A DNA stretch of 64,000 nucleotides. It comes from Alphaproteobacteria bacterium. GTDB taxonomy: Bacteria; Pseudomonadota; Alphaproteobacteria; DSM-16000; Inquilinaceae. Below are positions 47,392 through 56,703 of the stretch, piece by piece (position 1 is the first letter of the stretch; every line of letters begins with the position of its first letter). The notes under the pieces were generated by a model, which searched no databases, was not told the origin of the DNA, and saw only the letters and a program-made list of their open reading frames with translations. The stretch is taken from positions 1 through 64,000 of the forward strand of contig JANQGH010000022.1 of assembly GCA_028277405.1 (NCBI GenBank). Reading direction: 5' to 3'. Both the position numbers and the translations under genes were made by a program.

Positions 47392-48546
47392 CTAGGCCTT
47401 CACGAAGCTGGGCGATGACAAAGACGCATTTCTGATTTTCTCGCGCGCAAAGTCGGCGTTCTTCTCGACCCTTTCACGCATGTCCTCCGGCATCTTGCCT
47501 TCATCGAGAAGCCGCTCGCAGGCGCGGAGGCACTCTTCGAACTCGTCGACCCAATAGGCATTGACCGCGAACTCGTCGAGCAGCCCGTAATTATAGATCC
47601 AGTGTTCCACGAACAGACCTTCTGGGGCCTTCTCGATGGCGAGCCCCTGCTTGGCGAGCTTGTAGCCGTCTTGGTACCGCTTGGCGATCCGGCACAGGCG
47701 GCTGCCACCATGCAGCGCCTCGATGCGCCCGGACAGGACCTTTGCCGCGTTCTTGTACGCCGACAGCACGGCGTCGAACGGCCACTCCAGCGCCTCTTCC
47801 AGCTTCGCGGCGTTGTAAAGACTGACATAGACCTCTTCCTGCCAGCGGCCCATCTGTGACCGCTTGATGTAGTTGGCCAGCGCCTTTTCCTTTTCGCCGG
47901 CGTCGCGATAGCTTTGAGCCAAATAGAAGACGTAGCGAGACTGTAGAAACTCGTCCTTTTCGAACCGGAGGGCCTTCTCGAGCAACTCCGCATCCTTGTG
48001 GTATTTCCGAGGGTCTTGGTTCCGGGCGCCTTCGCGACCAGAGATCACGTGAAATCCCTTGGCATCCTCGGTGGGTCCCGCTCCAGGAGGACGGTGCATG
48101 TACTCGTGAAGCACACTGCGATAGCGGAACGGCTTGTGATTGCTGCACATTTGCAGCCGCCGGTAGTGTGTCGTGCCTTGGCGGATTTCGACATTGTAGA
48201 CGTCTTTGTCGAGCGCTTCCTTAAAGGCAACGGCGTCGAACTCTTCATGGACGACCAGTTGGTCGTCGGCATCCATCATGAAGGCGTAGTCCAGGTCCGG
48301 CTTCTTCTTGCGCAGTTTTGCAAGCACGCTGGAGCGGTTGTAAGCGAAGTTCTGCCACGGCTCATGATACACAGTGCCCGGCATGTCGTTACGATCCAGC
48401 CAATCCCTGATGATGGCCTGGGTGTTGTCCGACGAGCCCGTGTCCTCGATGAATACATAGTCGACCAGCGGACGGACGCTGTCCAAGCTGCGTTCGATGA
48501 CGTGCGACTCGTTGCGCACGATCATGCAAAGCCCAATCGTTTTCAC
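47392..48546 (-). CDS. Family 2 glycosyltransferase with C-terminal repeats
   Basis: A 384-residue cytoplasmic glycosyltransferase of the GT-A fold: TIGLCMIVRNESHVIERSLD, the nucleotide-sugar region VFIEDTGSSDNTQAII, and the metal motif MMDADDQLVV. The C-terminal 200 residues resemble TPR helices (YVFYLAQSYRDAGEKEKALA). GTG 48546, with GAGG five bases upstream, is preferred; the frame is open back to ATG 48624 but that adds a basic non-family tail. It lies upstream of the AT-rich glycosyltransferase on the same strand, so the two may build one surface polysaccharide. Confidence 0.82.
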   Translation of the reverse strand: MKTIGLCMIVRNESHVIERSLDSVRPLVDYVFIEDTGSSDNTQAIIRDWLDRNDMPGTVYHEPWQNFAYNRSSVLAKLRKKKPDLDYAFMMDADDQLVVHEEFDAVAFKEALDKDVYNVEIRQGTTHYRRLQMCSNHKPFRYRSVLHEYMHRPPGAGPTEDAKGFHVISGREGARNQDPRKYHKDAELLEKALRFEKDEFLQSRYVFYLAQSYRDAGEKEKALANYIKRSQMGRWQEEVYVSLYNAAKLEEALEWPFDAVLSAYKNAAKVLSGRIEALHGGSRLCRIAKRYQDGYKLAKQGLAIEKAPEGLFVEHWIYNYGLLDEFAVNAYWVDEFEECLRACERLLDEGKMPEDMRERVEKNADFAREKIRNASLSSPSFVKA

Positions 48547-48702
48547 GGCAGCCTCGTTGGTTGCTCTCGTTCGCCGCCCAATTCTGCGAGCCTGTGGCCC
48601 TGTTGCCAAGTCACGTTGGGGCATCTTCTCGGGATAGTAATCTCTTTACCGCTCACGCGATGCCGACCGTGCCACGTTGGTTGAACCGGCGATTTGGCCG
48701 GA

Positions 48703-49110
48703 TCAGCCAGCCTTTTTCCCAGCGGTTTTGCGCCCTGCGCCGGGCTTGCCGCCGGCCTGATCGATCAAGGCCTGGCCCAGTTCCCGCGCCCGGTCCGGGT
48801 CCATCATGTAGCCCGTCCAGCCATAGCCTTCGTGGCGCAGAACCATCAGCACATGGCCTTTTGGGCCGGAATGCTCGCTCGGCACCTCCCATTTCGGCTC
48901 GCGCTGGATTTCCAGGTCCATGTCCTCGGCCAACTCGTCCGCAACCGGCTCGATCAGGTTGGTGCGAAATCGGGCCAAGTCGCGGAGTTCGCGTTCCAAA
49001 AAGCCGCCATCGAATATCATATGGGCCAGCGGTTCGCCGTCCGCACACATCTGCAAGAGGCCGCGTTTGCGATCGACCGAAAGGGCTTTCTCAAGCGTCA
49101 TCCGGGCCAA
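48703..49110 (-). CDS. Conserved-looking hypothetical protein with basic tail
   Basis: A 135-residue soluble protein that I do not recognise. It is acidic in the middle (EPVADELAEDMDLEIQREPK), includes an aromatic stretch (LRHEGYGWTGYMMDPDRARE), and ends in a Lys/Gly/Ala tail (GGKPGAGRKTAGKKAG) of the kind that contacts nucleic acid. Start is ambiguous: TTG 49110 has GGAG at seven bases; ATG 49101 follows three codons later without a good site. It is isolated, pointing away from the ABC transporter genes. Confidence 0.6.
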   Translation of the reverse strand: MARMTLEKALSVDRKRGLLQMCADGEPLAHMIFDGGFLERELRDLARFRTNLIEPVADELAEDMDLEIQREPKWEVPSEHSGPKGHVLMVLRHEGYGWTGYMMDPDRARELGQALIDQAGGKPGAGRKTAGKKAG

Positions 49111-49186
49111 GGTCAGTCTCCATTACGTAACAGGTTGTCGCGCTGGCGCGATCCTACACGATTCGAGCGAGACTGGAACAAGGCTC

Positions 49187-50029
49187 CTAGGTGCCGCGCC
49201 AGCGCAGCACGTGGCGTTCCAGGCGCTTCACGCCGGCGCTCATCGTCGCGCCGATCACCGACAGGATTACCAGGCCGGCAAAAACACCGGCCGTGTTGTA
49301 CAGGCCCGATGCTTGGGCGATCAGATAGCCGATGCCGCGGTTCGACGACATGAACTCGCCGACCACGACGCCGATCAGCGCGTAGGGCACCGATACCTTC
49401 AGCCCGGCCAGAACCCAGGCGGCCGCCGAGGGTGTGATCACGATGCGCATGAGCTGCCATTCATTGGCGCCCATGATGCGCGCTGCGTTGATGAACACCC
49501 GGTTCACGTCGCGCACGCCGGAATAGGTGTTCAAGAACACCAGGAAGAAGACCACCGTCGCGCTCATGGCGATCTTGCTTTCGATGCCGATGCCGAACCA
49601 CATGATGAACAGCGGCGCCAGCGCGATCTTGGGAATGCAATAAAGCGCGGTGACATAAGGGTCGAAAATGGTCGCGATCGTCTCCGACCGGCCGAACAGC
49701 AAGCCGAGGCAAAAGCCGATGAAGGCGCCGATGGCGAAGCCGAACACCATGGCGTAGAGCGTCTGATAGAGATTGCCCCAGATGCTGCCGGACGAGAACC
49801 AGCGCCAAAGCTGCGCGGCGACCGCGTCGGGCGAACTGATGAAGAACCCGTCGATCAGCCAGCCGGACGCGATTTGCCAAAAGGCCAGAATGCCGATGCC
49901 GACGCCGATTTGGGCGATCAGCAGCATCCGGCGCCGCCGGGCCGCGCCCAGCTCTTCCTCGATGACGGCGGCCGACTTGGCCGGCGGCGCGCCTTCGCCG
50001 CCATCAAAAACGCCTTGGCTGATGCTCAT
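49187..50029 (-). CDS. ABC transporter permease, NitT/TauT type
   Basis: A 280-residue inner membrane permease of the nitrate/sulfonate/taurine type with about six helices. The EAA loop reads GANEWQLMRIVITPSAAAWV, following RIM. It starts at ATG 50029 in an ATGA overlap with the ATPase gene, preceded by GGAGAAG. Other segments include KIALAPLFIMWFGIGIESKI. Works with the ATPase at 50026 and the binding protein at 50843. Confidence 0.9.
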   Translation of the reverse strand: MSISQGVFDGGEGAPPAKSAAVIEEELGAARRRRMLLIAQIGVGIGILAFWQIASGWLIDGFFISSPDAVAAQLWRWFSSGSIWGNLYQTLYAMVFGFAIGAFIGFCLGLLFGRSETIATIFDPYVTALYCIPKIALAPLFIMWFGIGIESKIAMSATVVFFLVFLNTYSGVRDVNRVFINAARIMGANEWQLMRIVITPSAAAWVLAGLKVSVPYALIGVVVGEFMSSNRGIGYLIAQASGLYNTAGVFAGLVILSVIGATMSAGVKRLERHVLRWRGT

Positions 50030-50802
50030 AGCGCTTCTCCCTTGCTGATCTCCGGCGCCAGTTCCGCCCACAAACCTTCATAGAGCGCTTGGAAGGCGGG
50101 CTGGAACCGCACCGTAAAGATGTCCCGCGGCCGTTCCAGGTCGATCGGCTGGATCAGCTTGATCTTACCCGGCCGGCCGGAAAACACGATGACCCGGTCG
50201 GCCAGCGCGATGGCTTCCGCCAGGTCATGGGTGACGAAGACGATGGTCTTGCCGCTGTTGCGCCAGATTTTCAGAAGCTCGGCCTGCATGACCAGCTTAA
50301 GCTGGGCGTCCAGGGCGCCGAACGGCTCGTCCATCAGCAGGGTCGCGGGCTCATAGCTCAAAAGCTGAGCCAGGGCCGCGCGCTTGCGCATGCCACCTGA
50401 TAGCTCGGTCGGGAAGTGATGGCCGAAGCCGTCGAGCCCGACCAGAGCCAGCATCTGCTGGGCGACTTCGCGGCTCCGTCGCCGCTCCACACCACGCAAC
50501 TGCAGCGGCAGCACGACGTTTTGAAACACGGTCCGCCAGGGCAGCAGGCTGTCGACCTGGGTCATGTAACCCACGGCCTGGTTGGGGCCTTCGATCGTGC
50601 GGCCGTCATGCACCACCGTGCCGCCCGTCGGCAGCGCGATGCCGGCCATCATGTTCAACAGCGTGGTCTTGCCGCAGCCGGACGGGCCGACCATGGCGAC
50701 GAACTCGCCGTCCTCGATCTCAAGATCGATACCGGCAAGCGCCTGAACCTCGCGGCCGCGCGCGATGAAGCGCTTTTCGACCTCGGTGACGACGATCGAC
50801 AC
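50026..50802 (-). CDS. ABC transporter ATPase, NitT/TauT type
   Basis: A 258-residue single-domain ATPase. Walker A is GPSGCGKTTLLNMMAG, the signature LSGGMRKRAALAQLL, Walker B LLMDEPFGALDA, and the switch histidine is in VFVTHDLAEAIAL. These are typical of the SsuB/TauB/NrtD group. It sits between the binding protein gene (40 bases upstream) and the permease gene, which it overlaps. Confidence 0.93.
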   Translation of the reverse strand: MSIVVTEVEKRFIARGREVQALAGIDLEIEDGEFVAMVGPSGCGKTTLLNMMAGIALPTGGTVVHDGRTIEGPNQAVGYMTQVDSLLPWRTVFQNVVLPLQLRGVERRRSREVAQQMLALVGLDGFGHHFPTELSGGMRKRAALAQLLSYEPATLLMDEPFGALDAQLKLVMQAELLKIWRNSGKTIVFVTHDLAEAIALADRVIVFSGRPGKIKLIQPIDLERPRDIFTVRFQPAFQALYEGLWAELAPEISKGEAL

Positions 50803-50842
50803 GTTACGGCTGGGCGATCGCGCGCTCCGCGTGGTTTTTCGG

Positions 50843-51964
50843 CTAGTTCAGGGACGCGACAGCTTCCTCGGCGATGCTGGGGTCGCAGGCATCCTGGAAG
50901 CTGAAATCCTCCGGCAGTGCCGGCTCGCCCAGGGTCTGGAAGCCGATATTCACGAACTGCTTGTTCAGCTCGAACTGGGCCTCCGTCGGCACCGGGCTGG
51001 TCGTGTAGATGCGCGAGTTGTTGGCGAAGGCGACGTCGAACAGCTGGTCGTCCAGGCTGTCGAACCAGCCGCGCGCCCATTCGCGGAACACGTCCGGCTG
51101 GTCGTTGATCGCGCGCAGCGCCAGGGTCAGCCCCTTCACGTACGCCACCAGGTCGGACCGCCGCTCCTGGATCGCCTCGTCCAGCACCGCGCAGCCGATA
51201 TAGAAATAGTTCTCCAGCGCCGGCGGCGGATTGGTCGCCATGTTGAACAGATAGGCCGTACCGAACTGCTGGTTGGACACGTCGGAGGTCGGCGAGGACA
51301 GGCAGAAGCCGTCGATCACGCCCTGCTCGACCGCCGCCAGGATGGCCGATCCGCCGCCCTGAATCGTCACCAGTTCGACATCCGTGTCCGGGTTAATGTT
51401 GCCCGTCGAGAACAGATAGCGCAGCAGCGAATCCGGCGCCGCACCCGGGCCGGTCGTGCCCATGCGCAGGCCGCGCATCGCCTCAACCTTGTCGGCAACG
51501 GGTGAGCTTTCGTCCACGCCGCGCTCGGCCAGGATCTCGGCATTGACCACGACGTTGGAGGCGTACTTGTCGACCGTCGCGGCGATCAGCTTCACCGGCT
51601 GGTTCTGGATCTGCGCGCGGATCGACTGGTCCGGCGTGCCCAGCACGACGTCGACCGCACCGCCGATCAGGGCCGGCACGTTCACGCCGCGCCCCGAGGC
51701 GTTGCTCTCCACTGTCACCCCGGCCTCGGCGAAATAGCCGCCGCCGGTGGCGAAGTCCTCTGCGGCCCAGAGCCACGATTTCGAGGTCGAACGCATCGTC
51801 GAAATGCCGATGTCCTGCGCCAGCGCTCGGCCCGGCATCAATACAGATGCGGCCCCTTGCAGGCCGGCAACGCCGCCCAAGGCCAGACCGGCCTTCAAGG
51901 CCGTGCGCCGGCGTATCTGCTGCTGGGCCAACATTTTTGCGACGGTTCGCTCAATCGTGCTCAT
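50843..51964 (-). CDS. ABC transporter substrate-binding protein, NMT1/SsuA type
   Basis: A 373-residue periplasmic protein with a twin-arginine-like leader (IRRRTALKAGLALGGVAG, cleavage near ALAQ), then the NMT1/THI5-like binding fold (SWLWAAEDFATGGGYFAEAG, GGAVDVVLGTPDQSIRAQIQ). Relatives bind sulfonates, nitrate, pyrimidine precursors or aromatic acids; the substrate is not evident. Tat export would mean it folds in the cytoplasm, perhaps with a cofactor. It is the first gene of the transporter operon. Confidence 0.9.
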   Translation of the reverse strand: MSTIERTVAKMLAQQQIRRRTALKAGLALGGVAGLQGAASVLMPGRALAQDIGISTMRSTSKSWLWAAEDFATGGGYFAEAGVTVESNASGRGVNVPALIGGAVDVVLGTPDQSIRAQIQNQPVKLIAATVDKYASNVVVNAEILAERGVDESSPVADKVEAMRGLRMGTTGPGAAPDSLLRYLFSTGNINPDTDVELVTIQGGGSAILAAVEQGVIDGFCLSSPTSDVSNQQFGTAYLFNMATNPPPALENYFYIGCAVLDEAIQERRSDLVAYVKGLTLALRAINDQPDVFREWARGWFDSLDDQLFDVAFANNSRIYTTSPVPTEAQFELNKQFVNIGFQTLGEPALPEDFSFQDACDPSIAEEAVASLN

Positions 51965-51992
51965 GGATTCCCCCCTCCAGGCGATGATCGGA

Positions 51993-52027
51993 ATTAAATG
52001 TTATAGATTTAATACATTTGAAGTCAA
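51993..52027 (-). promoter_or_regulatory. Promoter of the NitT-type transporter with palindrome around the -10 box
   Basis: On the minus strand TTGACT (52027-52022) and TATAAC (52005-52000) are 16 bases apart. The -10 box sits in the centre of a perfect inverted repeat ATTAAAT (51993-51999) and ATTTAAT (52007-52013). A repressor bound there would block polymerase directly. Confidence 0.5.
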
Positions 52028-52071
52028 TCGCTCTGATGGCTTTTGGTCAGAGCTTGTTCCGAAATGGGCTC

Positions 52072-53826
52072 TTAGTCGCGGCCGAAAAGGTCGGCGCCGG
52101 CCATCAGGTCCTGGCGGATATGCTGCAGGTTCAGCCGTTCCTCGTCGCGCTCGCGGAACTCGGCCAGCGCGCGCTCGCGATCTTCCTCATCGACGCCCAG
52201 CGCTTCCAGGGCCGCGTCCGAAAAGCGGATTGCGGATTCGATGGTTTCGCGGATGTGATAGGCGACGTCCGTGTCCATCATGCGCAAACTGTCGACCCGG
52301 TCGTAGGAGCGGGCGAAGAGTGCGGCTTGCGGAAACTCCTCCCGGATCTGCGCGATGGCGGCAAAACGGGCCTCCGGGTCGTCGATGCACAGCGCGATCA
52401 GATCCGCCTTGTCCGCACCGGCGGCGCGCAGAACGTCGGCGCGCGCGACGTCGCCGTAGTAGATGCGATAGCCGAACTGGCGCGCCGTTTCGATGCGGTC
52501 GGCATCCTTGTCGATGGCCGTGAAGCCGATGCGCTCGGCCGTCAGCACGCGCGCCAGGATCTGGCCGAACCGGCCGTAGCCGACGAGAATCACCCGCGGG
52601 TCGTTGTCCGCGAAATCCAACTCCGGCTCTTCCTCGCCGGCCTCCTTTGGCGTCAGCGCGCGGTCAATGACGCCGACCAGGAACGGCGTTGCCGCCATCG
52701 ACAGGGTCACTGTGGCGATCAGCACGGCCGAGGCCGTTGCGTCCAAAAGGCCGCCGGTGGTTGCTGCGCCGAACAGTACGAAGGCGAACTCGCCGCCGCC
52801 GGCCAAGAGGGCGCCGACCTTGGCCGCGACCCTGGTCTCCAGGCCGAACAGTAGCCGGCCAATGACAAAGATGATGGCGGCCTTGGCGATCATGAAACAA
52901 GGCAGCAGGACCAGCACGATCCACCAATTGGCGGCCAATACGTTCAGATCAATCGACATGCCCACGGCGACGAAGAACAGCGCCAGCAGGATTTCGCGAT
53001 AGGGCTCGATGTCGGCTTCAAGCTGGTGGCGATAGCTGGATTCCGCCAGCATCACGCCGGCCAGGAACGCGCCCATGGCCATGGACATGCCGACGCTGCG
53101 CATCAGCAAGGCCGCGCCCAGCACGATCAGCAAGGCGGTCGCGGCGAACACGTCGCGTGCCTCCAACCTGGCCAGCAGGCGAAACAGGGGCGTCAGCACG
53201 AAGCGGCCGATCAGGATCAGCCCGACAATGGCGCCGATCACGGCCAGGATCGACTGCCACAGGGGCCATTCCTCTTCCCCCGCATGCATGTCGACCGGCG
53301 CCAGCAGGGTGACCAAGGCCAGCAACGGCACGATGGCCAGGTCCTGCAACAGCAGGATGGAGAAGGATTTGCGGCCGGCGACCGTGTTGCGCTCGCCGCG
53401 TTCCTCAAGTACCGGGATGACGAACGCGGTCGACGACAGCGCCAGGCCAAGCCCGACGATGATCGCCGTGTCCTCAGGCAGGCCCAGGGCCCAGGCCACC
53501 AGCGCACCGGCGGCGCCCACCACGATCACCTCCGCCAGGCCCAGGCCGAAAATGTCCTTGCGCATGGCCCAGATCGTGCGCGGCTTCAGTTCCAGCCCGA
53601 TCAGGAACAGCAGCATGACCACGCCCAGCTCGGAGAAGTGCAGCACCTCTTCCGCCGCCGGGATCAGGCCCAGCACGAACGGCCCGATCAGCACACCGGC
53701 GATCAGATAGCCGACGATCGAGCCCAGCTTCAGCATCCGCGCCAGCGGCACGGCCGCGACCGCCGCGACCAGGATGATGACGGCGCCGGTCAGCAGATCC
53801 GGGCCGTCGCTGGCGTGTGCTTCCAT
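52072..53826 (-). CDS. CPA2-family cation:proton antiporter (KefB/KefC-like)
   Basis: A 584-residue antiporter with about 12 membrane helices (LIAGVLIGPFVLGLIPAAEE, GLGLALSSTAFVIPVLEERG, SMAMGAFLAGVMLAESSYRH) followed by a TrkA-N nucleotide-binding domain (VILVGYGRFGQILARVL). KefB/C proteins export potassium under glutathione-adduct control during electrophile stress. The last 50 residues are charged helix (DRERALAEFRERDEERLNLQ). It begins eight bases after the pirin gene, so both are co-transcribed. Confidence 0.92.
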   Translation of the reverse strand: MEAHASDGPDLLTGAVIILVAAVAAVPLARMLKLGSIVGYLIAGVLIGPFVLGLIPAAEEVLHFSELGVVMLLFLIGLELKPRTIWAMRKDIFGLGLAEVIVVGAAGALVAWALGLPEDTAIIVGLGLALSSTAFVIPVLEERGERNTVAGRKSFSILLLQDLAIVPLLALVTLLAPVDMHAGEEEWPLWQSILAVIGAIVGLILIGRFVLTPLFRLLARLEARDVFAATALLIVLGAALLMRSVGMSMAMGAFLAGVMLAESSYRHQLEADIEPYREILLALFFVAVGMSIDLNVLAANWWIVLVLLPCFMIAKAAIIFVIGRLLFGLETRVAAKVGALLAGGGEFAFVLFGAATTGGLLDATASAVLIATVTLSMAATPFLVGVIDRALTPKEAGEEEPELDFADNDPRVILVGYGRFGQILARVLTAERIGFTAIDKDADRIETARQFGYRIYYGDVARADVLRAAGADKADLIALCIDDPEARFAAIAQIREEFPQAALFARSYDRVDSLRMMDTDVAYHIRETIESAIRFSDAALEALGVDEEDRERALAEFRERDEERLNLQHIRQDLMAGADLFGRD

Positions 53827-53834
53827 GGCTCAGG

Positions 53835-54752
53835 TCATCTTTCGGGCAGGGGGATGAGCTCGTGGTCGTCTGGTACGCGGTCGAACCGGCCTTGGCGCCA
53901 GTCCTCCTTGGCCGCCTCGATCCGGTCGCGAGAGGACGAGACGAAGTTCCACCACATGTGTCTCGGGCCGTCCAGCGGCTCGCCGCCCAGCACCATGATG
54001 CGGGCCGGCTCCGGCGCCGTAACGATGATCTCCGCCCCTGGCTTGAACACGATCATGGCGCCTGGCTCATAGCGCTGACCGTCGGCGATCAAGGCGCCGC
54101 TTACCACGTAAGCCGCCCGATCCTCCATGTCGGCCGGGATCTTTAGCCGCGCACCCGCCGCCATTTGGACGTCGGCATAGACGGTCTCGGATTGCGTTTC
54201 GACAGGCGAAGTCGCGCCGAACGCCGATCCCAGAATGATCTTGCCACTGAGGCCGTCGCCTTCGAGTGTCGGCAGATCGCCGGCACCGTGATGGGCGAAG
54301 TCGGGTGCCATCTCCTCCCGTCCCTTCGGCAGCGCGATCCAGGTTTGAATACCGAACAGTTGGCTGCCGGGCCTGTTGTGCGCCTGTGATGTCCTTTCCG
54401 AATGAACGATGCCCTGTCCTGCCGTCATCCAGTTGACCGCACCCGGCTCGATTGCCTGTACCGTGCCCAGACTGTCGCGATGCATGATCGAGCCTGAGAA
54501 GAGATAGGTCACCGTCGCCAGGCCGATATGCGGGTGGGGCCGGACTTCCAGGCCCTTGCCGTTCAACAGCTCGACCGGGCCCATCTGATCGAAGAAGACA
54601 AACGGACCGACAGTCTTGCGCTTTGACGAGGGCAGGGCGCGCCGCACCTCGAAACCGCCGAGGTCGCGCGCCCTCGGCACGATCACAGTTTCGATACCCT
54701 GCGGAAGGCCATCCGTTCCGCATTCCGGCTGTTCTGCTTTCTGCCAACTCAT
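53835..54752 (-). CDS. Pirin-family cupin protein
   Basis: A 305-residue bicupin of the pirin family. The metal-binding N-terminal cupin shows [39 protein letters not shown] with two histidines, and [13 protein letters not shown]. Pirins are iron-dependent; some have quercetinase activity and others regulate enzymes. Upstream of, and probably in an operon with, the Kef-like antiporter, suggesting a shared response to electrophilic or quinone compounds (inference). Confidence 0.9.
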   Translation of the reverse strand: MSWQKAEQPECGTDGLPQGIETVIVPRARDLGGFEVRRALPSSKRKTVGPFVFFDQMGPVELLNGKGLEVRPHPHIGLATVTYLFSGSIMHRDSLGTVQAIEPGAVNWMTAGQGIVHSERTSQAHNRPGSQLFGIQTWIALPKGREEMAPDFAHHGAGDLPTLEGDGLSGKIILGSAFGATSPVETQSETVYADVQMAAGARLKIPADMEDRAAYVVSGALIADGQRYEPGAMIVFKPGAEIIVTAPEPARIMVLGGEPLDGPRHMWWNFVSSSRDRIEAAKEDWRQGRFDRVPDDHELIPLPER

Positions 54753-54861
54753 CTTTCGCCGCTCCCGTCGACCATGTCCGTTGCTGGGTGCCAGAGAGAT
54801 GTTGCGGCCTTTGGTGAGGTCAACGGCGCATCATGGGCCAAGGGGCCGCGATGTCGACGAG

Positions 54862-54894
54862 AAAAAGGGCGCTGTCATTGGCGTGACAGCGCCC
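54862..54894 (-). terminator. Intrinsic terminator of the small arginine-rich gene
   Basis: A perfect 11-pair stem, GGGCGCTGTCA (54867-54877) with TGACAGCGCCC (54884-54894), six-base loop, followed on the minus strand by TTTTT (54866-54862). It stands 60 bases past the stop of the small gene at 54955-55110 and is the clearest terminator in the window. Confidence 0.8.
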
Positions 54895-54954
54895 TCAATC
54901 GAGTGGTTGAGCGAGTGGTTGGGGGTTTAGCGGCCGTGTCCCGGCCGTTTGGGG

Positions 54955-55110
54955 TCAGTGAGCAGCGCTTGTGGTCGCGGAACCGCTGATGGGTCGGCGC
55001 GCAAGCCAGCGGCCGATACGCACAAACAACGCGCGCATGGCTTTTGCCTGTTCTCGCCGGGCGATCCGTTCGGCTTCGTGCTGACTGACGATGTTGTCGG
55101 CCAAGTTCAT
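54955..55110 (-). CDS. Small arginine-rich protein
   Basis: A 51-residue protein from ATG 55110 with a textbook ribosome site, AAGGAG six bases upstream, and a strong terminator behind it. It contains AERIARREQAKAMRALFVRI and GRWLARRPI, a basic amphipathic helix like those of DUF1127-type alphaproteobacterial micro-proteins, some of which bind RNA; it lacks the DUF1127 C-terminal signature, so the family is not claimed. Independent transcription unit with stand-alone signals, which argues that it is real despite its size. Confidence 0.65.
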   Translation of the reverse strand: MNLADNIVSQHEAERIARREQAKAMRALFVRIGRWLARRPISGSATTSAAH

Positions 55111-55232
55111 ATCAACTCCTTCCCGGACCTATCCTAAGTCCGATTACGGAGTTGAAGTTAGGGGGCCGATCCCGTTAGCCGAAGCGACGATGCTGCAACG
55201 CAGCAATGAGGTTTCTAGGTGTCTCGCCGTTT

Positions 55233-55694
55233 CTAGAGCGACGAGACCTGCCACGTCTCGTTGATCGGCGTGCCGGCGGCCCGGATGACCTTGGCGATGG
55301 GGCAGAACTTGGCGAGATCGGACTTGATCCTTTCCATCTGCTCTGTCGTCGCGTCCGTCTTCAACGCGATGGTCATGTCGATCTCTGGGAACGGCACGGC
55401 AATCTCGTCCTGCAGCGAGGCGCCGGTGCGATCGAACAGGGCCTTCAGATCGATGGTCATGTCCTCGATCTTGACGCCCATGGCCTCGGCGATGCGGCTG
55501 GTGATGACGTTGGTGCAGCCCATCAGGGACGACATCAGCGTTTCCGTCGGCGTCAGCCCCTTGTTGGTGCCGTGCCGCTCCGGCGGTTCGTCGACGATGC
55601 TTTCCAGATCCCGCACGCTGATATCGGTCCTTGCATGGCTTTTGGCCTCTGCTGACATGCGCATCGTGGTGACGGCTTTTTGCTTGATTTTCAT
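55233..55694 (-). CDS. OsmC/Ohr-family protein (copy 1)
   Basis: A 153-residue OsmC-fold protein with the two redox cysteines in SSLMGCTNVIT and KFCPIAKVI. Family members reduce organic hydroperoxides with thiol help. ATG 55694 has GAGGAA at nine bases; the longer frame to 55760 runs into the palindrome region. It is transcribed away from the coxM-type gene, with the operator-like palindrome between them. Confidence 0.88.
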   Translation of the reverse strand: MKIKQKAVTTMRMSAEAKSHARTDISVRDLESIVDEPPERHGTNKGLTPTETLMSSLMGCTNVITSRIAEAMGVKIEDMTIDLKALFDRTGASLQDEIAVPFPEIDMTIALKTDATTEQMERIKSDLAKFCPIAKVIRAAGTPINETWQVSSL

Positions 55695-55753
55695 GGCGTT
55701 ATTCCTCGGCAACGGGCCTCGATCGAGCCCTGACAGGTGCATCGCCTTGCAAG

Positions 55754-55767
55754 TTATCAAATGATAG
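55754..55767. promoter_or_regulatory. Operator-like palindrome between osmC and the Mo-hydroxylase genes
   Basis: TTATCA-AA-TGATAG, 60 bases upstream of the OsmC start and 79 bases upstream of the FAD subunit start. With flanks, it reads AGTTATCANNTGATARAT, identical outside the spacer and one R position to the site at 61266-61279. Best explained as a binding site for the TetR protein encoded at 61306-61965. Confidence 0.55.
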
Positions 55768-55845
55768 ATAAGATGAAAACGCCGCTCTGGCGGCCAACGA
55801 ACAAAGGCACGTGATCACGGGGCGGAACGTCATGAACAAAGGCCG

Positions 55846-56700
55846 ATGAAGGCCCCCGACTTCAGCTATCTGCGGGCGGAAAGTGTCGACCAGGCGCTTG
55901 ACCTGCTCGCCCGACATGGCGACGACGCGCGTCTGTTGGCCGGCGGTCAAAGTCTGATGGCGACCCTCAATCTGCGCCTGTCGGCGCCGTCCGTTCTGGT
56001 CGACCTCAACCACATACCGGACCTGGCCGGTATCACCGAAACGGAGACGGCGGTGCGCATCGGCGCCATGACGCGCCATGTCGCCGTCGAACGGTCGCCG
56101 GTTGTCGCCCGCCACCTGCCATTGATCGCCGCCGCCATGCCGCATGTCGCCCATGCCGCCATCCGCAATCGCGGCACGCTGGGCGGCAGCTTGGCGCTTG
56201 CCGATCCGGCCGCCGAGATGCCGGCCTGTGCGCTCGCCCTGCAGGCGGTTCTCGAAATCGCCGGGCCGGGCGGCCGACGCCGGGTCGCAGCCGCCGACTT
56301 CTTTCACGGGCTGTTCGAGACTGATCTTGCCCCCGACGAGATCTTGGTCGCGATCGAGTATCCCAAGGCGCCGGCGGGCGCGCGCTGGGGTTTCCGGGAA
56401 CTGGCGCGTCGCCACGGCGACTACGCGATGGTCGGCCTCGCCGCGATGGTCGAGGGCGACCCGATCTGCGGCGCGGGCCGCCTCGCCTACTTCGCGGTCG
56501 AGGACCGGCCGGTTCTGGCACACGCGCCAGCCTCCAAGCTCGTGGGCGAAGTGATTGATGATACTGCGATAACTGCCGCTGAAGACGCGCTCGACGCAGA
56601 TCTCGATCCCCATGGTGACCTGCATGCCGATGCCGCGACCAAGCGCCATTTGGCGCGGGTGCTGACCCGCCGCGTGCTCGGCGATTTGAGGACGGTCTAG
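55846..56700 (+). CDS. Molybdenum hydroxylase FAD subunit (CoxM/XdhB type)
   Basis: The 284-residue FAD-binding medium subunit, carrying electrons from the iron-sulfur subunit to an acceptor. FAD motifs are LLAGGQSLMATLNLRLSAP and HAAIRNRGTLGGSLALADPA. C-terminal CO-dehydrogenase-flavoprotein domain follows. It is the first gene of an M-S-L ordered set; three bases separate it from the next start. Confidence 0.92.
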   Translation: MKAPDFSYLRAESVDQALDLLARHGDDARLLAGGQSLMATLNLRLSAPSVLVDLNHIPDLAGITETETAVRIGAMTRHVAVERSPVVARHLPLIAAAMPHVAHAAIRNRGTLGGSLALADPAAEMPACALALQAVLEIAGPGGRRRVAAADFFHGLFETDLAPDEILVAIEYPKAPAGARWGFRELARRHGDYAMVGLAAMVEGDPICGAGRLAYFAVEDRPVLAHAPASKLVGEVIDDTAITAAEDALDADLDPHGDLHADAATKRHLARVLTRRVLGDLRTV

Positions 56701-56703
56701 CCC

